The translations under genes were made by a program, and so were the position numbers. This document shows positions 1 to 6,564 of a stretch of 10,542 bases of DNA, in pieces; the stretch's first letter is position 1; every line of letters begins with the position of its first letter. This stretch comes from Candidatus Omnitrophota bacterium. GTDB lineage: Bacteria; Omnitrophota; Gorgyraeia; Duberdicusellales; 4484-171. The notes below the pieces were generated by a model that saw only the letters and a program-made list of their open reading frames with translations, was not told the DNA's origin and made no database searches. Where the stretch lies: assembly GCA_023135855.1 (NCBI GenBank), contig JAGLSH010000019.1, positions 1 to 10,542 of the forward strand, read 5' to 3'.

Positions 1-154
1 TATTATCCTTTAATACAGTGTTTCGTGCAATAGCTAAAATTTTATTTTTTCTGACAATACACGCTCCAAAAGGACCACCATCTAATCGTTTGAAATTTTT
101 GTTAGCTTCTTCGATTGCTAGCTGCATATGCTTTTTACAAAGTTTATTTTTCAT
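1..154 (-). CDS. Nucleoside/guanine deaminase-like protein, N-terminal 51 residues (partial, runs off window)
   Basis: Reading the minus strand from the ATG at 154-152 gives 51 codons in an open frame to the window edge. It starts MKNKLCKKHMQLAIEEAN and contains GGPFGACIV at residues 26-34, then KNKILAIARNTVLKDN. An N-terminal helix, GGPFGAxIV and a following RNxVLKDN stretch are the hallmark start of the cytidine/deoxycytidylate deaminase superfamily branch that includes guanine deaminase (GuaD) and related zinc-dependent nucleobase deaminases. Known members hydrolytically deaminate a base in the cytosol. The zinc ligands (HAE and PCxxC) would lie beyond position 1, so substrate and integrity cannot be judged. 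The start overlaps the stop of the upstream methyltransferase as ATGA, and GGGGAGGG sits 9 bases upstream, which supports this start and translational coupling. A tRNA adenosine deaminase or riboflavin-type deaminase is less likely but not excluded. Confidence 0.82.
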   Translation of the reverse strand, partial: MKNKLCKKHMQLAIEEANKNFKRLDGGPFGACIVRKNKILAIARNTVLKDN

Positions 155-1356
155 TCCTCTTTTCCCTCCCCTTCCCTTTTTTCTTTCTCCTTTTCACCCT
201 TAGGTTGTTTACTGCCGATATACATAGGATATTCTAGAAGTCTGCATTCTATCCGGGCATTGAAAAATATTAAACGGCGGCTCGCCTTAAAGCCTATTTT
301 CTTAGCTAAAGATAAATTACCGGTAAAGACGTATCCGGTTGATCCAGAACATTTATTTTTAAAGAAGTCACCTATTTCTTTATAGGTATTTTCTAATTCT
401 GATTCTTCACCTAATCTGTGTCCGTATTCAGGATTAAGGATAACAATTCCTCCTTTCTCAGGAATCGGAGTATCATTAAAACTACAAATAAAAAAATCAA
501 TAAAACTATCAACCCCGGCAGCTATAGCATTTTTCTTGGCTGCCTCAATCGCTTTTTCATCGGAATCGCTGGCAATAATTTTAAAGGGTAGTTCTTTTAT
601 CTCTCCTGAGGCGACTTCCTCACGTAAAGCTTCCCAAATTTCTGAATCAAAGTCTTTTATATGGTTTAAGCAGAAATTGTCTCTTAATAAACCGGGAGCT
701 TTTTTTAAAGCTATTAATGCTGCTTCAATCGCTAAGGTGCCGCTTCCGCACATAGGGTTTATAAAAGTTTGTGAACCATTATAGTCAGCAGCAGATAACA
801 ATGTAGCCGCTAAAGTCTCTTGCATCGGAGCAGTATGAGGAATTTTGCGATATCCACGGTTAGAGAGCTTTACTCCTGAGGTATTTAAATATAGCCAGCA
901 TTTATCATCTTTCCAATAGAGATTAATTACAATATTGTCCTTGGCTGGTCCAGAATTAGGTCGACTATTGTGTATTTTAAATAATCTATCAACAATAGCA
1001 TCTTTTGCTCTTTGATTAACAAAGATTGAATTATTAATTGAGGCAGTATTTACATGGGAGACAATAGTTATGTATTCTGTGGGTAAAATTATATTTTCCC
1101 AAGGAAAAGAAGTTATTTCTTTGTAAAGTTTATCGGGATCTGAACAAGAGAAGTGTTTTAAGAGCCATAGCACGCTGACTGCGCTATGTAAGAGTAAATT
1201 TAATCTCATAGCATCATATAATGAGGCAGTTATCTCTATGCTGGTCTCAGAGGAAATTTTTAAATCATAACCTAGTTGTTCTAACTCAAGCTTTAGATAA
1301 GGAACTACTCCCTTGGCACAAGTAATAACTAAAGTTTCAGGTTTGTTTATATCCAT
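151..1356 (-). CDS. THUMP-domain class I SAM-dependent RNA methyltransferase (RlmL/YpsC-like, 23S rRNA m2G type)
   Basis: This 401-residue protein resembles the N-terminal half of RlmL and the stand-alone YpsC-type enzymes, which methylate guanine N2 in 23S rRNA. Residues 1 to about 155 form a THUMP-type RNA-binding region. LSNRGYRK at 165-172 and APMQETLAATLL at 176-187 match the conserved linker into the Rossmann-fold methyltransferase domain. The SAM-binding loop is NPMCGSGTLAIEAA (200-213), acidic residues D264 and D266 follow the second strand, and the catalytic motif IV reads NPEYG at 308-312 where NPPYG is usual. IECRLLEY at 369-376 is the conserved C-terminal family signature. The tail (383-401) is a lysine/glutamate/glycine run without a family counterpart. 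The start ATG is one base after the MATE stop, with only a weak A-rich upstream region, so coupled translation is likely. The family call is firm; the exact RNA target is inferred. Confidence 0.88.
   Translation of the reverse strand: MDINKPETLVITCAKGVVPYLKLELEQLGYDLKISSETSIEITASLYDAMRLNLLLHSAVSVLWLLKHFSCSDPDKLYKEITSFPWENIILPTEYITIVSHVNTASINNSIFVNQRAKDAIVDRLFKIHNSRPNSGPAKDNIVINLYWKDDKCWLYLNTSGVKLSNRGYRKIPHTAPMQETLAATLLSAADYNGSQTFINPMCGSGTLAIEAALIALKKAPGLLRDNFCLNHIKDFDSEIWEALREEVASGEIKELPFKIIASDSDEKAIEAAKKNAIAAGVDSFIDFFICSFNDTPIPEKGGIVILNPEYGHRLGEESELENTYKEIGDFFKNKCSGSTGYVFTGNLSLAKKIGFKASRRLIFFNARIECRLLEYPMYIGSKQPKGEKEKEKREGEGKEE
164..171 (-). promoter_or_regulatory. Ribosome binding site of the deaminase gene, inside the methyltransferase coding end
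   Basis: On the minus strand GGGGAGGG lies 9 bases before the ATG at 154. It is part of the purine run that encodes the Glu/Lys/Gly-rich tail of the upstream methyltransferase, so the same bases serve as codons and as a Shine-Dalgarno sequence. Confidence 0.65.
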
Positions 1357-1357
1357 A

Positions 1358-2692
1358 TTATTTTTCTTTTATTAAAGATTTTTCTATAAATAATGAAAGT
1401 ATTCCTGAACCTAGGTTTGCTAAGCATAATCCTATGAATAAGCCAGTTAACCCAGCTATCCGGATACCGATTATTGCTAAAGGGATATGAAATGCAAACA
1501 TCCTAGTTAAATTTAATCCGGTAGCAATTAGAGGTTTATTTATAGCATTAAATACCGAAGCTGTCAAAAATACACAACCACGTAAACCATAGCTTATAGG
1601 TATGATCCATAAGTACAGCGTAATGTATTTTGCTACCATAATATCTCTTCCAAATAAATTTCCTAAAGGGATTGCAAGTACCAAAAGCACAATAAAAGCT
1701 CCTAACCCCCATAATAAAGAAAATATATTTGATTTTCTAACAGCTTCTTTTACGCGATTAAAATTCTTTGCTCCCCAATTTTGACCAACAAAAGGAACTA
1801 AGGCAGTAGCTAAAGCCATAATTAATAAAAATGCAAACATTTCTATCTTTATAGCAACTCCAAAGGCAGCAATAGCAATCGGTCCTAGATTAGCAACTAA
1901 ACGCATAATTATTGACATAGTTAGCGGCATGAGTAATCGAGATGCTGCTGAGGGAATAGCAACATAAGAAATTTGTTTTATTGAACTAGTTAATTCTTGA
2001 AAAGTTGGTAGAGAAAAATCAATCAACTTCTCTTTAAAGTGTAGGAACAATAATGAAAGAACCATAGCTGCTCCGCGAGCAATTACTGTGGCAATTGCTG
2101 CGCCTTGTAATCCTAGCTTTGGGAAACCCCAAAACCCAAATATTAATAAAGGATCTAAGATAATATTAATAATAGTTGAGACAATCATAACCAAACTAGG
2201 CAAGAGCATATTGCCGCAAGCGCGAAGAGCATTGTTTCCTACCATAGAGATAGCAATGAAACCAATGCCTAGATACCAGATACTCATATATTGTTTAATT
2301 AAAGGTAGAGTTTCATTATTGGCACCTAAAGACCCAAATATCCAATTCATTGAAAGTAATCCTATAATAGTAAAAATAGCCATAATAAAGAGAGAAGTAA
2401 TAAGACTATCGGTAGTAAGACCCTGTACTTGGTGATGGTCTCCTCTACCAATAGCACGAGAAACTACTGATGAGGTTGCAACACCAAAGCCTAATATAAT
2501 ACTTATAAAAAACATAATTACTGGAAAAGTAAAGCCTATCGCTGCTAATTCCTTTGTACCGAGACGAGAAATGAAAAAAGCATCAACAAGATTAAATATT
2601 ACCATGGAAAGTAGACCAAAAACCATGGGTATTGAGAGCGAAATTAGCTTTTTTGTCACCAATCCTTGGGTAAGATGATTTTTTTTATTCAT
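1358..2692 (-). CDS. MATE family multidrug/cation efflux transporter
   Basis: The 444-residue protein is hydrophobic throughout, with about 12 predicted membrane segments in two homologous halves (roughly residues 15-210 and 235-430). The opening KLISLSIPMVFGLLSMVIFNLVD region, FFISRLGTKELAAIGFTFP, and the matching second-half stretch around LATALVPFVGQNWGAKNFNRVKEA are typical of MATE (MatE, NorM/MepA/DinF) antiporters, which expel drugs or metabolites using a sodium or proton gradient at the cytoplasmic membrane. Length is normal for the family (about 440-460). The ATG start at 2692 lacks a convincing Shine-Dalgarno sequence. The gene follows a probable terminator after the radical SAM gene and is one base from the methyltransferase, so it probably heads a MATE-methyltransferase-deaminase transcript. 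Substrate cannot be read from sequence. Confidence 0.93.
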   Translation of the reverse strand: MNKKNHLTQGLVTKKLISLSIPMVFGLLSMVIFNLVDAFFISRLGTKELAAIGFTFPVIMFFISIILGFGVATSSVVSRAIGRGDHHQVQGLTTDSLITSLFIMAIFTIIGLLSMNWIFGSLGANNETLPLIKQYMSIWYLGIGFIAISMVGNNALRACGNMLLPSLVMIVSTIINIILDPLLIFGFWGFPKLGLQGAAIATVIARGAAMVLSLLFLHFKEKLIDFSLPTFQELTSSIKQISYVAIPSAASRLLMPLTMSIIMRLVANLGPIAIAAFGVAIKIEMFAFLLIMALATALVPFVGQNWGAKNFNRVKEAVRKSNIFSLLWGLGAFIVLLVLAIPLGNLFGRDIMVAKYITLYLWIIPISYGLRGCVFLTASVFNAINKPLIATGLNLTRMFAFHIPLAIIGIRIAGLTGLFIGLCLANLGSGILSLFIEKSLIKEK

Positions 2693-2825
2693 AGTAGTGG
2701 AAAAGAGTTATCCAATGTTTTCACTATTGCAAATAGAATTTATTTTGATTTAATAAAGCTTTGAAACTTAATTTTTTTATTATTTTTCTTATTCTTTTTA
2801 TTTTCTTTATTTCTTTAATTATTTA

Positions 2826-2854
2826 GAATAAAAAGGTTTTTATCTTATAAACCT
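2826..2854 (-). terminator. Probable weak Rho-independent terminator at the end of the radical SAM gene
   Basis: On the minus strand AGGTTT (2854-2849) and AAACCT (2839-2834) can pair as a 6-bp stem around a 9-base loop, followed directly by TTTTATT. The first arm covers the last codons and the stop region of the radical SAM gene. The stem is short with only two G-C pairs, so termination may be partial. It fits a transcript break before the MATE gene, which has a 152-base upstream gap. Confidence 0.42.
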
Positions 2855-3714
2855 CTTAAAAATTCCGGCTTTAACCTTAATTCTCCACTAATACCTGCCT
2901 CAAGGGTGTTAAGCAACTTAATTTTGTCTTTAGGAAAGGTTCCTTCTAAAGGAAGATGGTTTGAGGCATGATTTGAACGAAATATAGTTTTATTTAATTT
3001 AACTCCCTTAATAATCTCATAAGATTCTTTTAGTAATTCTAAAGGAGTTAATTCTTTAAAACTACCTTTTTCAACTTCCTTTGCTAATCCTGTGCCGGGA
3101 ATAACCATAAGCGAAAGAAAAGAAAGATATCTTGGCTGCATTAGGTTTAAGGCTTCTATGGTGTCTCTAATATGCTCTTCTGAGTGTTTTTGGCCGCCTA
3201 AACCTAATAATACAATTACTGATGACTTTATTCCAGCTTCTGCGGCTTTATTTACAGCCTCAATCATTTCCTTGGCAGTTGAACGTTTATGGCAGTAATC
3301 TAATATGTCTTGGCTGCCACTTTCTAAACCGATGTATATTAGGCTTAATTTATTGTCTTTTAATTCTTTTAATTCACTATCACTTCTTTGGGTTATGTTA
3401 TGTCCATTAGTATAGCTTGAGATCCGGGAAAGTTTTGGGAATGCTTCCCCTGTTTCTTTTAAAATTGGAATAAGTTTATCATTACCTAAGACTAAGGCAT
3501 CTCCGTCAATAAGGAATACTCTTCTTGTGTCTTTATTCCATCTAGCATGTTGCTTTATGTCAGCTGTAATTTCAGAACTACTCTTTACAGCGAAGGGTTT
3601 ATTCTTATAAGCTCCACAAAAAGTGCAAAAATTTACTGAGCAGCCAAGAGTTACTTGGAGAAGAAAACTGCTAGCTTCAGCAGGTGGTCTTATAACTGGT
3701 TCGATAATGCTCAT
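2845..3714 (-). CDS. Radical SAM protein with CX4CX2C cluster motif, function unassigned
   Basis: The 289-residue protein carries GCSVNFCTFCGAYK at residues 24-37, placing the cluster cysteines at C25, C30 and C33 (CX4CX2C). This spacing is characteristic of a radical SAM subgroup whose usual form is GCSxNxCTFCxMYK, annotated as Fe-S oxidoreductases or coproporphyrinogen oxidase-like proteins without a proven reaction. IYIGLESGSQDILDYCHKR (126-144) is the typical SAM-contact and post-beta4 region, and VIVLLGLGGQKHSEEH (166-181) is the next conserved strand. RSNHASNHLPLEGTFPKDK near the C-terminus is a signature of this subgroup. No extra iron-sulphur, B12 or SPASM domain is present. The ATG at 3714 is the only start codon before an upstream in-frame stop. 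It follows the DUF45 gene after 109 bases and could be cotranscribed. Family confident, reaction unknown. Confidence 0.88.
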   Translation of the reverse strand: MSIIEPVIRPPAEASSFLLQVTLGCSVNFCTFCGAYKNKPFAVKSSSEITADIKQHARWNKDTRRVFLIDGDALVLGNDKLIPILKETGEAFPKLSRISSYTNGHNITQRSDSELKELKDNKLSLIYIGLESGSQDILDYCHKRSTAKEMIEAVNKAAEAGIKSSVIVLLGLGGQKHSEEHIRDTIEALNLMQPRYLSFLSLMVIPGTGLAKEVEKGSFKELTPLELLKESYEIIKGVKLNKTIFRSNHASNHLPLEGTFPKDKIKLLNTLEAGISGELRLKPEFLRGL

Positions 3715-3823
3715 AGTCTTACTAGATGTTTTATATGGTTTTTTAAATTTAAATTAGTTACCAATAAATATAAAAAAGAGATTAAGATTAGATACTCCTT
3801 TAGTCGTTAATTTTTGCAATCTT

Positions 3824-4390
3824 TTATTCAATAAAACCTATATGATAAGACTTCAATCTGGCGTTAAGACTTCTCCGTTGATTCCCTACTAAACTGTTGA
3901 GTTCACTTTTAAAGAATTTACTATGATTTTTTATATGAGTATGAAGAAGTTCATGGAGTATAACATAATCAATTAAATCATCAGGAAGCCTTAAAAGCTT
4001 AATATTTAAATTTATTTTATTATCTTTTGTGCAGCTACCCCAGCGGGTTTTTTGATTTCGGATAGAAATATTTTTGTAATTAAATCCATATTTTTCTGCT
4101 ATTGTTAAAGTTCGCGCTTTAAGTTGTAGTTTTTGTTGTCGATTAGTTAAATCTGAGACATCCTTTAAGATGTTTCTATGCTTTTCTTTTAAAAAATTAA
4201 GCTTATCTAAATTTTTTCTTATCCAGCCTATTTTTTGGTTAACAAACTTTTTAGCATCTTTTAATGAGACTCGATTAGGAATTATGACTTTAACCGGGTT
4301 TGCTGGCTTTATGCTTATGGTAAGGTTTTTTTTGGAGAATTTTGATTTTTCAAATAATACTGGTCCAACACCTTCAATATCAATTATCAC
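3824..4390 (-). CDS. YgjP/DUF45 family zinc metallopeptidase-like protein
   Basis: The 188-residue protein has the zinc-binding motif HELLHTHIKNH at residues 146-156, giving ligands H146, H150 and H156 with E147 as catalytic base, followed by SKFF. The preceding KTRWGSC (114-120) and the N-terminal stretch KNLTISIKPANPVKVIIPN (21-39) plus KKFVNQKIGWI (47-57) complete the DUF45 (YgjP, SprT/WSS1-like) architecture. Members are small cytosolic putative metallopeptidases; E. coli YgjP has also been reported to hydrolyse nucleotides, so the in vivo role is open. The protein is somewhat shorter than the roughly 230 residues common in this family, mainly at the N-terminus. Its start is GTG (4390-4388), two bases after the stop of the small membrane protein gene, which implies translational coupling. 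Confidence 0.9.
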   Translation of the reverse strand: MIIDIEGVGPVLFEKSKFSKKNLTISIKPANPVKVIIPNRVSLKDAKKFVNQKIGWIRKNLDKLNFLKEKHRNILKDVSDLTNRQQKLQLKARTLTIAEKYGFNYKNISIRNQKTRWGSCTKDNKINLNIKLLRLPDDLIDYVILHELLHTHIKNHSKFFKSELNSLVGNQRRSLNARLKSYHIGFIE

Positions 4391-4392
4391 AA

Positions 4393-4563
4393 TTAAAGTT
4401 CTTTGTATTCGGCATCAATAATATTACCCTTGGGTTGATTTTTCTTTGCTTTCCTTTTTTTTGAAGCTTTTGATGAAAGAAGAAAGAAAATAAAAACCTT
4501 AAAAAGGATTTTCATCAGGTAGTAGAACAAAAATAGTTTAAATAAAAATGATATTAATTGCAT
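4393..4563 (-). CDS. Small 56-residue membrane-anchored protein, uncharacterised
   Basis: An ATG at 4563-4561 opens a 56-codon frame ending in TAA at 4395-4393. Residues 3-30 are strongly hydrophobic (many Phe, Leu, Ile, with lysines at 9, 18 and 22) and could form one membrane helix. Residues 32-45 are a basic stretch (KASKKRKAKKNQPK), and the protein ends GNIIDAEYKEL. An N-terminal anchor, a basic linker and an acidic IIDAEYxE-type tail is a layout I associate with small uncharacterised bacterial membrane proteins, but I cannot assign a family. By the positive-inside rule the tail would face the cytoplasm. Support for a real gene is a GGAGGT ribosome binding site 11 bases upstream, a 36-base gap after the ABC-F gene and a 2-base gap before the DUF45 gene. 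It fills what would otherwise be a 209-base gap. Function unknown. Confidence 0.72.
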   Translation of the reverse strand: MQLISFLFKLFLFYYLMKILFKVFIFFLLSSKASKKRKAKKNQPKGNIIDAEYKEL

Positions 4564-4574
4564 AGTCTGATTAT

Positions 4575-4580
4575 ACCTCC
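4575..4580 (-). promoter_or_regulatory. Ribosome binding site GGAGGT for the small membrane protein gene
   Basis: GGAGGT on the minus strand lies 11 bases upstream of the ATG at 4563, in the 36-base gap after the ABC-F stop codon. It is among the best anti-Shine-Dalgarno matches in the window and is the main reason to accept the 56-codon frame. Confidence 0.72.
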
Positions 4581-4599
4581 AAAAGAAGTTAATTCAAGA

Positions 4600-6513
4600 T
4601 TATTGGATAAAAGAGCTTTTAAGCTTAACTATTTTCTCTTCTATTCCTCCAAGCCGTTTCTTTATTTCAATTAAGCGCTTACGGTAGGCTTGAGAGGTTT
4701 GATCATCATGAAAATTTTGACGGTTACTTAAACTACGAGTTTTAGCATAGTCCTCAAGTTCAAGCTTTTCTTTTTCTTTCCTAAGTGTCTTTATAGCTTT
4801 TGCTGTTTTGAAATTATGCTTTTTTGCATTGACGATTATTTTTTCAGGTTCTGGTTTCTTTTTATTTTTTGATTTAGATGCTTTTGATTTTGATTTATTT
4901 TTTGATAGGGCTGGTTGTTTGTCTAATTTTCCGCTTTTGATCCTTTCCCAATAATAATCAAAATTACCGGGAAACTTTCTGACTCGACCGTCTTTAACAT
5001 CAAAAACTGTATTAGCTACCGAACGAACAAAATGTATGTCATGGCTTATAAATACAAGAGTTCCCTGATAAGCTTGGAGAGCTTTAATTAAAGCCTCTAC
5101 AGCATCAATATCTAAATGGGTTGTCGGTTCATCAAGAAGAAGGAAATTCGGGGGGTTAATAAGTAACTTTGCTAGAATAAGACGACTTTTTTCTCCTCCT
5201 GATAAGACACTTACCTTTTTTTCAACATCATCTCCGGTGAATAAAAATAAACTTAGAATTGTTCTTATCCGGTCAGTGGCAGTATTTCCCCCGGCAGAAC
5301 GATATACCTCATCAAAAACTGTATTATTAGAGTCTAAGACCTCCATTCGTCGCTGTGAAAAATATCCGATAGTTACATTATGACCTAAAGTACGAACTCC
5401 ACTATCAGCCTCAATTACTCCGGCTAATATTTTAAGTAGAGTAGATTTTCCGGCTCCGTTCTCACCTACCAATACTGCACTTTCTCCCTGGATCATCTCA
5501 AAATAAAAACTTTCATATACTTTTATGTCACCATAGGCTTTGGATATTTTTTCTAAGTTAATAACTTGGTGTCCACTTCGGGCCGTGACCGGAAAAGCAA
5601 AATTTCTAATACTCTCTCTGCGGCGCATAGGAACGTTTATCTTTTCCATCTTCTCAATAATTCTTTTCTTTGATCGGACCTGAGCAGCTTTAGTTGGTTG
5701 ACCGTGGAAGCGATAAACAAATTGTTGTAATTGTTTACGTTTTTTTTCTTGTTCAGCTGATTGTTTTAGGAGATGGCTGGATTTTTCATCTTGTATTTTT
5801 TGGTAATTTTGGTAATTACCTTTTATTTTAGTTATGGCTTCATTTTCTAACACCAAGATATGATTAGTAACCTGATCTAAAAAATCTTTATCATGTGAAA
5901 TCATAATAAAAGTTTCTGAAAAGCTGAGCAGGTAATCCTTAAACCACAGGGCAGCAGATAAATCAAGATGGTTCATAGGTTCATCAAGAAGAAGTATATC
6001 GTAATGACAAGTTAATAATCTGGCAAGTAAGACTCTCATTTGCCAGCCACCACTAAGCTCATTTACTGACTGTTTAAGTGTTTTTTCATTAAAACCTAAA
6101 CCAGTAAGGATTTTTTTAGCCTTATGTTCTAACTCAAAGTAACCTCTGAATTCTAAATCATGCAAGACATTACCGTAATGTTCTGACCCAGCTTTGCTCT
6201 CTTCCTCCATTTTCTCTTTTTCTTTAATTAAATTTTTTATAGCCTGATCACCTTTTATTGTTTCAGATAAAACGGAAGTGCTAGATTCAAAAGATGCTTC
6301 TTGGGGTAAGTATCCGATATGAATATTTTTATTTAGCTGCACTGAACCAGAGGTTGATTCCTCTAACCCCAGGATAATAGAGAAAAGTGTACTCTTGCCA
6401 GTACCATTAGGACCGACTAGACCGCATTTAATTCCTCTGTTGAGAGTAAGATTTATACCCTCAAAAAGAGTTCGCACTCCGTAACTTTTGGAAAGGTTGT
6501 TTAAAGTAATCAT
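4600..6513 (-). CDS. ABC-F family ATPase, YheS/Uup-like ribosome-associated translation factor
   Basis: The 637-residue protein has two ABC ATPase domains and no membrane segments. Domain 1 has Walker A GPNGTGKST (34-42), Q-loop YLPQEA, signature LSGGW (153-157), Walker B ILLLDEP (173-179) and switch H207. Domain 2 has Walker A GENGAGKST (350-358), signature LSGGE (437-441), Walker B FLLLDEP (457-463) and switch H491. Between them, residues about 235-310 form the charged helical linker that reaches the P-site tRNA in characterised ABC-F proteins. A lysine/serine-rich spacer (about 533-557) leads to a C-terminal coiled coil (about 572-635), the arrangement seen in YheS and Uup. ABC-F proteins act on the ribosome to relieve stalling, and some give antibiotic resistance. 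No resistance role can be inferred here. In domain 1 the usual DEPTNHLD reads DEPMNHLD. No clear Shine-Dalgarno sequence precedes the ATG. Confidence 0.94.
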   Translation of the reverse strand: MITLNNLSKSYGVRTLFEGINLTLNRGIKCGLVGPNGTGKSTLFSIILGLEESTSGSVQLNKNIHIGYLPQEASFESSTSVLSETIKGDQAIKNLIKEKEKMEEESKAGSEHYGNVLHDLEFRGYFELEHKAKKILTGLGFNEKTLKQSVNELSGGWQMRVLLARLLTCHYDILLLDEPMNHLDLSAALWFKDYLLSFSETFIMISHDKDFLDQVTNHILVLENEAITKIKGNYQNYQKIQDEKSSHLLKQSAEQEKKRKQLQQFVYRFHGQPTKAAQVRSKKRIIEKMEKINVPMRRRESIRNFAFPVTARSGHQVINLEKISKAYGDIKVYESFYFEMIQGESAVLVGENGAGKSTLLKILAGVIEADSGVRTLGHNVTIGYFSQRRMEVLDSNNTVFDEVYRSAGGNTATDRIRTILSLFLFTGDDVEKKVSVLSGGEKSRLILAKLLINPPNFLLLDEPTTHLDIDAVEALIKALQAYQGTLVFISHDIHFVRSVANTVFDVKDGRVRKFPGNFDYYWERIKSGKLDKQPALSKNKSKSKASKSKNKKKPEPEKIIVNAKKHNFKTAKAIKTLRKEKEKLELEDYAKTRSLSNRQNFHDDQTSQAYRKRLIEIKKRLGGIEEKIVKLKSSFIQ

Positions 6514-6564
6514 ATATTAAATTTAAAATAAAATGAGATAGAATGGAATAGCATAAAAAATATT

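Noticed and set aside
18..385. Plus-strand open frames over the deaminase and the methyltransferase tail
   Set aside because: Composition is Phe/Ser/Pro-rich as expected from the antisense of Lys/Glu/Gly codons, and both lie opposite well-supported minus-strand genes.
2088..2435. 115-codon plus-strand frame opposite the MATE gene
   Set aside because: It is a shadow of a confident membrane transporter, with no ribosome binding site or recognisable domain.
2693..2844. A-rich minus-strand stretch (AAAGAAATAAAGAAAATAAAAA-type) upstream of the MATE gene, as possible UP element or promoter
   Set aside because: A promoter is expected here, but no -35/-10 pair with proper spacing stands out; TTGCAA and GATAAC are only 14 bases apart.
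3795..3801. AAAGGAG on the minus strand in the gap between the DUF45 and radical SAM genes, like an orphan ribosome binding site for a leader peptide
   Set aside because: No ATG, GTG or TTG lies at a suitable distance; the only nearby TTG frame gives 17 codons and is poorly spaced.
4393..4563. Small hydrophobic peptide as a type I toxin
   Set aside because: No antisense RNA promoter or antitoxin structure was seen, the peptide has a long soluble acidic tail, and it is tightly arranged with DUF45 like an ordinary operon gene.
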